Assembly: GCA_946479535.1 (NCBI GenBank)
Contig: CAMLGP010000285.1
Coordinates: 1-5,053 of the forward strand
DNA length: 5,053 nucleotides
Origin: an uncultured Bacteroidota bacterium
Lineage (GTDB): Bacteria; Bacteroidota; Bacteroidia; Chitinophagales; Chitinophagaceae
Reading direction: 5' to 3'
In this document: positions 1 to 5,053 of the stretch, one piece after another
Layout of the letters: each line of letters opens with the position of its first letter
Position numbering within the stretch: the first letter of the stretch is position 1
The notes under the pieces: model-generated
The model's database searches: none
What the model was told of the DNA's origin: nothing
The model's input: the letters and a program-made list of their open reading frames with translations, nothing else
Translations under genes and position numbers: made by a program

Positions 1-819
1 CTCAAACCAGCTGGGCAGAATATGAACCTTTGCTTTCTGATAGTACTGAACGAGTTCTTTCTGAGAAAGGTGGTCTAAGAAAATAATATTTTTCGAGGCA
101 ATGTCACGACAGCGTCTATAGTAATCCAATTGATTCAGCGCCGGTGCGCCAATGATCACCACCGTATATTCTGTATCATTGAGCGCCCTGATCAGGTTTA
201 GCTGATTTTTAATTCCTTCAATCCTTGCAGCACACACCACAAGGTTGGGATCTTTTTTAATGCTTGGGTCTGGCCTGAATAAATTTTCATCAATTCCGTT
301 GGGCACTGTTATATAAGGCAGTGTTTTCGAGTAAAGCTGAGTGAGCCGTTCATATTCCAGATTGGAGTTGGGAAGAACGAGGGCCGATTTATTCAGGATT
401 TCCGTTATGCTCTTTCTGTGCCCCCGCCATAAATAGGATAGACTGCGAATTTTATCCTTACCCTTGATCCTTCTTGCAATTGCTTTTAAATATTCAATGG
501 CATCAGAGGAAAGGAAACGAAAGGAAAGTCCGGGCAATCCCTTTCTGTAAAATTTATCGTACTCGGAATAATCTACCAGTACCGGAGATACCACAAATGG
601 CTTATTGAATCTGCGGATATGATGGAGAATATCTGCAGGCCGGATAATATTAAAGAAATGGAGCAGATCATACTTGCTATAATCGGGAGTGTTGCTGGTA
701 GAAATAATATCAGCCTGAACACCAAGCTGCCTTAACCATTGTGCTGTCTCGAGAACCTGTATGGTATCTCCACCTTTTTCGCTCATGAGCGTAGACCGGG
801 TAATTAATGCAATTTTCAT
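1..819 (-). CDS. Glycosyltransferase family 4 (GT-B fold), N-terminal 273 residues, cut by the window edge
   Basis: Translation of the minus strand from ATG at 819 is open without a stop to base 1, giving 273 residues that begin MKIALITRST. This matches a retaining GT-B glycosyltransferase. The N-terminal domain starts with a beta strand followed by GGDTIQVLETAQWLRQLG (residues 16-33), the usual acceptor-side glycine-rich loop and helix. The linker VPNGID at 172-177 marks the start of the nucleotide-sugar-binding domain. AARIEGIKNQ (197-206) fits the family's conserved R...K region. The last residues, ILPSWFE (267-273), lead into the E-x7-E motif, so the window appears to stop at its first glutamate and roughly 90-120 residues are missing. 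No signal peptide is seen, so the enzyme is probably cytoplasmic or at the inner membrane face, adding a sugar to a lipid-linked repeat unit; donor and acceptor cannot be read. The ATG lies 2 bases after the GT2 stop with no Shine-Dalgarno sequence, suggesting coupled translation. Family is confident, specificity unknown. Confidence 0.93.
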   Translation of the reverse strand, partial: MKIALITRSTLMSEKGGDTIQVLETAQWLRQLGVQADIISTSNTPDYSKYDLLHFFNIIRPADILHHIRRFNKPFVVSPVLVDYSEYDKFYRKGLPGLSFRFLSSDAIEYLKAIARRIKGKDKIRSLSYLWRGHRKSITEILNKSALVLPNSNLEYERLTQLYSKTLPYITVPNGIDENLFRPDPSIKKDPNLVVCAARIEGIKNQLNLIRALNDTEYTVVIIGAPALNQLDYYRRCRDIASKNIIFLDHLSQKELVQYYQKAKVHILPSWFE

Positions 820-821
820 GG

Positions 822-1772
822 TTAAATGGGTTTTATACGATATAGCCAACTGATAACACGCTGCGGGAAATAGCTTAGCAGGTAAAATGCATAATTATCC
901 CACCGCAGGGGATGTACCAATATGGCTTTGGAGAAATAAGTTCTTGCTTTTGAAGGCTGGTGATTATTGACCAGGAATTTCTTCCCGCATAAAGCATAAT
1001 ATGCGCCTTTCTTGATCTTTTGAGTATTCTGGTTTTGGATGATGGCCTTTAATTCATCCCCCTCGTCAGGAGTAATGCTTCCTTTCAAAATGATCTTCCT
1101 TTTTAATTGCCTGAACCGGTATCCTCTCCACTTTTCATCTATGGTTACTGAAGCAGGATTAAACCGTACTCTTATCAATTGTTCCGGCAGATTGGCATAT
1201 CGGCCATAGGTAGCCAGTTGAACCCATAATAGATAGTCTTCAAAATTGTGAGCATGCGGAGAATAACCTCCTGTTGCCATTACCGCTTCTTTGCGATACA
1301 TTACTGAAGAATGGATAAAAGGACAAAGCACATACAGCTGTGAACGGATCTCTTCATGCGTATGGCCAATGCAGGTAAAATTAAAAAGATGCTCTCCTGA
1401 TTCGGAAATATATTCAGCATCACTTCCACACAATACATAATGGTCATCACCAGACAGGAAGTCAACCTGTTTTTGCAACCTGTCTGGCATGCAAACATCA
1501 TCTGCATCAAAGCGGGCAATAAACTTTCCCTTTGCTTCTCTCAATCCCCTATTCAATGCCCAGGCAATTCCTTTATGATCCTGGTGCAAATAAATTATCC
1601 TGGGATCTGGAAACTCTTTGATAATAGCTGCCGTTTCATCCGCAGATCCATCATCTATAACCAGTAACTCAAATTCTGTAAAGCTTTGTTGCAGCACAGA
1701 GTTTATTGCTTCGCGGATATAGGTAGCAGCATTGTAAGCAGGCATTAATATGGTCACCATGGGCGTGTTCAC
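822..1772 (-). CDS. Glycosyltransferase family 2 (GT-A fold), complete, 316 residues
   Basis: An inverting GT-A enzyme that transfers a sugar from a nucleotide donor, probably onto the growing lipid-linked repeat unit on the cytoplasmic face. Visible motifs, in order: VTILMPAYNAA (6-16) as the first nucleotide-binding strand, VIDDGSADET (38-47) contacting the nucleotide, RFDADD (87-92) with the metal-binding DxD, HSSVMYR (154-160), and NFEDYLLW (176-183) carrying the ED pair whose aspartate (179) is the likely catalytic base. All key residues are present. Residues 230-316 form a C-terminal helical tail outside the catalytic domain. There is no clear membrane anchor, though the hydrophobic stretch at about 290-312 may sit at the membrane. 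The chosen start is GTG at 1772, which overlaps the preceding stop as GTGA and has AAGGAG 8 bases upstream. ATG at 1760 (residue 5, still before the first motif) is the alternative. The sugar transferred cannot be deduced. Confidence 0.95.
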   Translation of the reverse strand: MNTPMVTILMPAYNAATYIREAINSVLQQSFTEFELLVIDDGSADETAAIIKEFPDPRIIYLHQDHKGIAWALNRGLREAKGKFIARFDADDVCMPDRLQKQVDFLSGDDHYVLCGSDAEYISESGEHLFNFTCIGHTHEEIRSQLYVLCPFIHSSVMYRKEAVMATGGYSPHAHNFEDYLLWVQLATYGRYANLPEQLIRVRFNPASVTIDEKWRGYRFRQLKRKIILKGSITPDEGDELKAIIQNQNTQKIKKGAYYALCGKKFLVNNHQPSKARTYFSKAILVHPLRWDNYAFYLLSYFPQRVISWLYRIKPI

Positions 1773-3430
1773 ACTATTGTCTCCTTTTTCTTTGATGTGT
1801 CTGCAATAGCAAGAAAGAATAAGAGCTCTGCCAGGATAACGATGGATAACTGCTCAAACCAGTATTCTACGGAGAATGCCATTAATAACAAAAGCAGTAA
1901 TGGAATACCATATCCTGAACGTGGCAATTTTTTTATAAAATAGCCAAAGTATAATACCAGGAATGCCAGTAATCCCACAAACCCATATTCTCCCAATAAC
2001 TGATAATAAGTAGAGTCTGGTGTATTTTCAGCAGCATGCTTGGGTTGTGGCTGGGCGTGATAATAGATGTACAGGAATAAATGATTGTTGAGGAACAAAG
2101 AAGAAATATAACGATACCTGCTTGGGTATCCTCCTGCAATATCCAGGCCCGTAGCTTTAAATGCAGTCCGGGAAGAGAAATTGCCGATGCCGGCACCAAG
2201 CGGCATTTTTGCAGGATTGTTTCTTAAGAAATTTACCAGTTGTATGCCCGCCACCCATTTGCCGGGTTTACTCCAGTCATATTTCTCAGTTAGCTGCAGG
2301 CTGTCGGCATGATAATGTTCTGCAAAGAATTTATGGTAACGATGTATTTTTTCAACTGTAAATTCAGAAGCCCTGTAATTATTAAACCGGATTTCCGGTT
2401 CGGATGGCGGCTTTGCTTCTGAAAAGCGAAGCACAGCATAGTAGGCATTTATATTATTCTTTCCCAGGAAGGTAGACCGGTTCTTTAGATAAGCGGAAGT
2501 TGCACTCAGGCTATCGATATACAGCCTGGCAATTTTTTCTCTTTTTTGGTTATAGCTCAGCAAACTGTCTGGCTGCTTCCTGATGAAATCCGGAGTTGTG
2601 TTCTTTTTTGGGAGGTCATAGGTCTTGCCCAGCATTTTATAGGCAAACCTCTCCATATATTCGTTGTTCTGCGGAGAAACCTTTGCAACAAAAACAATAA
2701 AGAGAACTATATACAAAGCGATAAAGCTTTTTTGGATCCGGCTAGTCTTAAAAAGAAATGCAAATACCAGGATGGCCAGCAGAAACAGATTGGTAAGATT
2801 GCTTCCTATTAGCAAAAGACTTCCCATAGCCAGCAGTGAAAAGGCAAATTGCTGCCGGTACAGAAAATAAAGTAGTCCAAACGCACTGATCATGGCAGTG
2901 CATACCGGGCTATCAAAACTGATGCCCCGGATAAAATCTCCCGTACTGATGTAATATTTTTGATTCATTCCCTTATACAGGTAAGGATTTAAGGCTCCTG
3001 TTTCAATCACTATTAGCAATAGATTAAAGCCAATGGCTGCTATATGCAACAGGAAAAATAATTCTACAGTACGATGTAATCGTTCTGTAGTATCTTTTTG
3101 GATAATACTGAAAACAAAAAAACCGGCTACTGCGGCCATTATCCATAGGGAGAGCCCGAATGATGCTGCCAGGCTATAATTCACGGTGGCTTGTCTGATC
3201 TGCAACAGGTAATTGATGCAGGCAATGAATATTATAGCGGCATAAAAAAAGATCAACCGTTGGCGGCGAAGATTGATAAGCGTAAAACTTTTATAATTGG
3301 TAATAAGGATAAAAAGAATGGCAAGGACCTTTATCACCAGCTTCACATTCAGCACCAATAACAGGAACACCAATAGGTTCCAGTTTACCTGCCGGAAGTA
3401 ATTAATGCATAGCTGGTATGTTTTCCTCAT
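1769..3430 (-). CDS. wzy: O-antigen polymerase/ligase-like (Wzy/WaaL-type) membrane protein with a large soluble insert
   Basis: A 553-residue polytopic inner-membrane protein. Hydrophobic segments lie roughly at 17-45 (possibly two helices), 58-75, 87-110, 121-143, 175-191, 195-227 (one or two), 233-251, 479-499, 508-520 and 526-545. Between 252 and about 475 is a long polar region, probably periplasmic. It contains GAGIGNFSSR (412-421), which resembles the glycine-rich GxGxxxF signature of the Wzy_C/O-antigen ligase superfamily, and LLGEYGFVGLL (478-488) matches the conserved segment entering the last helices. LIGSNLTNLF (206-215) sits where many relatives have a GSRT-like motif, here with Asn in place of Arg. 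Such proteins polymerise lipid-linked repeat units or transfer glycans to an acceptor in the periplasm. The position directly after a flippase gene favours a polymerase, but sequence alone does not separate Wzy from a ligase, so the symbol is provisional. The ATG overlaps the wzx stop as ATGA, with no Shine-Dalgarno sequence. Confidence 0.82.
   Translation of the reverse strand: MRKTYQLCINYFRQVNWNLLVFLLLVLNVKLVIKVLAILFILITNYKSFTLINLRRQRLIFFYAAIIFIACINYLLQIRQATVNYSLAASFGLSLWIMAAVAGFFVFSIIQKDTTERLHRTVELFFLLHIAAIGFNLLLIVIETGALNPYLYKGMNQKYYISTGDFIRGISFDSPVCTAMISAFGLLYFLYRQQFAFSLLAMGSLLLIGSNLTNLFLLAILVFAFLFKTSRIQKSFIALYIVLFIVFVAKVSPQNNEYMERFAYKMLGKTYDLPKKNTTPDFIRKQPDSLLSYNQKREKIARLYIDSLSATSAYLKNRSTFLGKNNINAYYAVLRFSEAKPPSEPEIRFNNYRASEFTVEKIHRYHKFFAEHYHADSLQLTEKYDWSKPGKWVAGIQLVNFLRNNPAKMPLGAGIGNFSSRTAFKATGLDIAGGYPSRYRYISSLFLNNHLFLYIYYHAQPQPKHAAENTPDSTYYQLLGEYGFVGLLAFLVLYFGYFIKKLPRSGYGIPLLLLLLMAFSVEYWFEQLSIVILAELLFFLAIADTSKKKETIV
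1781..1786 (-). promoter_or_regulatory. Shine-Dalgarno-like AAGGAG before the GTG start of the GT2 gene
   Basis: On the minus strand AAGGAG lies 8 bases upstream of GTG at 1772, an ideal spacing, inside the last codons of the polymerase-like gene (Lys-Lys-Glu). It is the only clear Shine-Dalgarno match before any start in the window. It decides for GTG at 1772 over ATG at 1760, which would be about 20 bases away. Because it also encodes a lysine-rich tail it could be coincidental. Confidence 0.5.
3064..3090 (-). other. Terminator-like hairpin inside the polymerase-like coding sequence
   Basis: The plus-strand arms ctacagtacgat (3064-3075) and atcgttctgtag (3079-3090) pair over 11 of 12 positions (one T-T mismatch, 3070 with 3084) around a 3-base loop. 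On the minus strand, the coding direction, the stem is followed within a few bases by five T (3058-3054). On the plus strand five T also follow (3095-3099). The site encodes about residues 114-122 of the polymerase-like protein, just before a Phe/Leu-rich helix that accounts for the T-rich run. It has the form of a weak two-way intrinsic terminator, but its function is unproven. Confidence 0.3.
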
Positions 3431-4863
3431 TTACCGGATCTGAAAAGCTTTATTACCTGCTTTATATCGGATTTATGGAGCTGTTTGGTTGCCAGCAGTA
3501 GAAGGAAGAATAAGGGAATACACGTAATTAGACGAATTGGTAGCGAAGAAGATAGGTAACTGGCAAGGAAACCGCATATACCAGCAATTAACATACAAAC
3601 GAACGGTGATAACCAGGTCTCTTTTACCCTGGATAAAAAAGAGGTACGCATGTAGTTCATATATTCCACAACTGTAGCAGTCAGGTATACTGTTGCAGCA
3701 CCCCTGGCATTATAAAGTGGAATGAAAAACAGATCCCCGATCAGGATGATGGAAAAGGTAAGGAAGGAAATGCGCAGTATCAACTTTAAGCGATTCTGTG
3801 CAAAATGGACGGACCACAACAGATTGTTCATGTAAAGAAACGGCAGGCATAGTGAAAGTAACAGAAAACTGATCTTATTAACTTCTCCATATTTATGATA
3901 GGTGAGTTCATCCATCAACGGAGCCCAGATTAAATTTAATACCAATGGAATAAAAGTAGCTGCTATCATTTCCAGGCGGATGAGGAGGCTCAGCTCCATT
4001 TTGTGGTCCAGTAATTTTTCAGGACTATGCGTACTAAAGAACCGGGAGAGCCGGCTTAGCAGTATCGGAGCAATGATCAGTAAAGGCAATGGTGAAAGCT
4101 CAAATACTCTATAGGCAAAACTGTATTCTGCTGTAATAACAGGTCCGCTAAATAGTCCGAGTAATATCCAGTCTATCCGTGCAATAGATGCATTGAGAAA
4201 TACGCCTGCTGCCTGCGGCAATGATTCCCGGATAAGCAATAGATAGTCTTTCATCTGATAGTGAAGACTGATCCGTGTTTGTAACCGGTTACCTGCCAAA
4301 AGCAGGCAGAATAGCAATTCAGCAAAGGAGGAAATAATATAGATCAGTAATAATTGCCGGATGGTTAGCATGGTGGTCAGCACCACTATTAATAGCCAGC
4401 ATACTCGGATAATATTGGCGATGGAAGACATCCAGGCCAGTAAACGGAAATCTTCTTTTCCATTTGCTATCTGTTTGAATGGAGAGGAAAAGAAGGAAAG
4501 GAGCTGACTGATGGCAAGGATCAAAAGAATATTGTGTTGTTTGAAAAACTGGGGGAACAGGAAATAGCCGCCCAGCAATACACCATAAAACAGTAAACCA
4601 CTTATAACAACGTGCCCGGTAAAAAGAGACAATAATTTGGAAGGATCTTCTCTTGCGGCTACTTTTCTTACGATGATCTGTTCCAGCCGGAGACTAAGGA
4701 TTGAAATGACAAAGGTTAATACTGCAAGTGACCAGTTGAACTCTCCATAAGTTTCCTTGCTGAGCCAGGCAGAGGTGATCAGAAATATTGCAGCTCCGGC
4801 CACCTGGTTAAAAATAACCTGTGCCGAACTGGCTGATATATCTCTGATCAGTTTTGGACTCAT
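3427..4863 (-). CDS. wzx: Wzx-type polysaccharide (lipid-linked oligosaccharide) flippase
   Basis: A 478-residue, almost wholly hydrophobic inner-membrane protein of the MOP exporter superfamily (polysaccharide biosynthesis protein type). It has about 12 to 14 predicted helices, and the length is normal for the family. The N-terminus fits the family: a short amphipathic start, a first helix near 13-33, then SKETYGEFNWSLAVLTF (35-51) and RLEQIIVRKVA (59-69). YNARGAATVYLTATVVEY (384-401) is the typical late G-A-A helix. It probably flips undecaprenyl-linked repeat units to the periplasm for the polymerase-like protein encoded next, whose start codon overlaps this stop (ATGA). I chose ATG at 4863; an in-frame TTG at 4872 would add three residues and begin 1 base after the upstream stop. 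Neither start has a clear Shine-Dalgarno sequence, so ATG is preferred on codon grounds. The basic C-terminal tail (about 459-478) is likely cytoplasmic. The transported glycan is unknown. Confidence 0.92.
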   Translation of the reverse strand: MSPKLIRDISASSAQVIFNQVAGAAIFLITSAWLSKETYGEFNWSLAVLTFVISILSLRLEQIIVRKVAAREDPSKLLSLFTGHVVISGLLFYGVLLGGYFLFPQFFKQHNILLILAISQLLSFFSSPFKQIANGKEDFRLLAWMSSIANIIRVCWLLIVVLTTMLTIRQLLLIYIISSFAELLFCLLLAGNRLQTRISLHYQMKDYLLLIRESLPQAAGVFLNASIARIDWILLGLFSGPVITAEYSFAYRVFELSPLPLLIIAPILLSRLSRFFSTHSPEKLLDHKMELSLLIRLEMIAATFIPLVLNLIWAPLMDELTYHKYGEVNKISFLLLSLCLPFLYMNNLLWSVHFAQNRLKLILRISFLTFSIILIGDLFFIPLYNARGAATVYLTATVVEYMNYMRTSFLSRVKETWLSPFVCMLIAGICGFLASYLSSSLPIRLITCIPLFFLLLLATKQLHKSDIKQVIKLFRSGK

Positions 4864-4873
4864 GCCTGGCAAC

Positions 4874-5053
4874 TTAGTTGGATTGCCGGTTTGAAAACCG
4901 GCTTATTAAACCTGACAATTTTTGCAGAAAGGAAGTATGGACAGGTTTTAATTGAATGTTGCGTTTTTGGGATGCGGGGATTGACTGTAATGCTGCAGCG
5001 CAACCTGCAAGAGGCTGGTACCGGTTCAGAACAAGTTCTCTTGCTTCCTTAAC
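4874..5053 (-). CDS. C-terminal 59 residues of an upstream gene, possibly a glycosyltransferase; cut by the window edge
   Basis: The minus strand is open from the right edge to TAA at 4876-4874, encoding 59 residues that begin VKEARELVLNRYQPLAG and end RFSNRQSN. It ends 10 bases before the wzx ATG, the same tight spacing seen between the other genes, and is in the same orientation, which supports real coding as the preceding operon member. The first 25 residues (charged A-R-E-L-V helix, R-Y, then A-A-A-L-Q-S-I) resemble the final helix of GT-B glycosyltransferases, where an aR..v...y pattern precedes a closing helix. The remaining roughly 30 residues form a basic tail (KRNIQLKP, SRFSNRQ) with no recognisable domain. 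The glycosyltransferase label is an inference from a short stretch plus context; another polysaccharide gene is possible. The start codon lies outside the window. Confidence 0.6.
   Translation of the reverse strand, partial: VKEARELVLNRYQPLAGCAAALQSIPASQKRNIQLKPVHTSFLQKLSGLISRFSNRQSN

Noticed and set aside
1450..1487. Perfect 9-base inverted repeat (ccagacagg / cctgtctgg) with a 20-base loop inside the GT2 gene
   Set aside because: It lies within conserved coding sequence, with a long loop and no adjacent T run. One such repeat is plausible by chance in a window of this size.
1301..2199. Alternative minus-strand frames at 1301-1519 and 1933-2199
   Set aside because: They are out-of-frame readings within the GT2 and polymerase-like genes, both of which are intact through these regions, so there is no sign of a frameshift or nested gene.
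2187..2210. Stem atgccg / cggcat followed by TTTTT on the plus strand
   Set aside because: It has only six base pairs with an 8-base loop, is antisense to the polymerase-like gene, and overlaps codons of its glycine-rich motif. No plus-strand gene ends here.
2161..2870. Open frames on the plus strand (for example 2161-2361, 2546-2812, 2664-2870) and at 1440-1667 and 3902-4114
   Set aside because: They lie wholly opposite well-supported genes with clear family motifs, have no recognisable protein features, and overlap one another. They are shadows of the real frames.
4281..4292. 12-base perfect palindrome gtaaccggttac inside wzx
   Set aside because: About one 12-base palindrome is expected by chance in 5 kb, and it lies within coding sequence with no other site of the same kind noticed.
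4885..4902. Perfect inverted repeat GCCGGTTT-GA-AAACCGGC about 20 bases upstream of the wzx start
   Set aside because: It lies inside the coding tail of the upstream gene, has only a 2-base central spacer and no T run after it on the minus strand, so it is not a convincing terminator or operator. It could still affect translation of wzx, but nothing in the sequence shows this.

Overview
The window is a continuous stretch of a surface-polysaccharide biosynthesis locus, with every gene on the minus strand. Read in transcription order (right to left) it holds: the C-terminal end of an upstream protein, possibly a glycosyltransferase; a Wzx-type lipid-linked oligosaccharide flippase; a Wzy/WaaL-type O-antigen polymerase or ligase membrane protein; a family 2 (GT-A fold) glycosyltransferase; and the N-terminal 273 residues of a family 4 (GT-B fold) glycosyltransferase that runs off the left edge.

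The genes are packed as one operon. The gap between the upstream fragment and wzx is about 10 bases. wzx and the polymerase gene overlap by 4 bases (ATGA), the polymerase and GT2 genes overlap by 4 bases (GTGA), and GT2 and GT4 are 2 bases apart. No intergenic region is long enough for an internal promoter, and I see no RNA gene, mobile element, CRISPR array or attachment site. Nothing is unannotated over more than about 10 bases.

The likely joint role is as follows. Cytoplasmic glycosyltransferases build a repeat unit on a lipid (undecaprenyl-phosphate) carrier. The flippase turns it over across the inner membrane. The polymerase-like protein then joins units or transfers the chain on the periplasmic side. 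The product could be an O-antigen, a capsule or an exopolysaccharide; the window has no export, initiating-transferase or nucleotide-sugar genes that would decide between these.

The organism is probably a member of Bacteroidota, perhaps of the Chitinophaga type. This is inferred from the moderate-to-low GC content (42% in the first 60 bases, similar by eye elsewhere), the general absence of Shine-Dalgarno sequences before the starts, and the style of the proteins. It is not proven by any marker gene. The region is an ordinary Wzx/Wzy-type cluster. The most unusual points are a roughly 220-residue soluble region inside the polymerase-like protein and a terminator-like hairpin within its coding sequence. 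I found no evidence of a new system.
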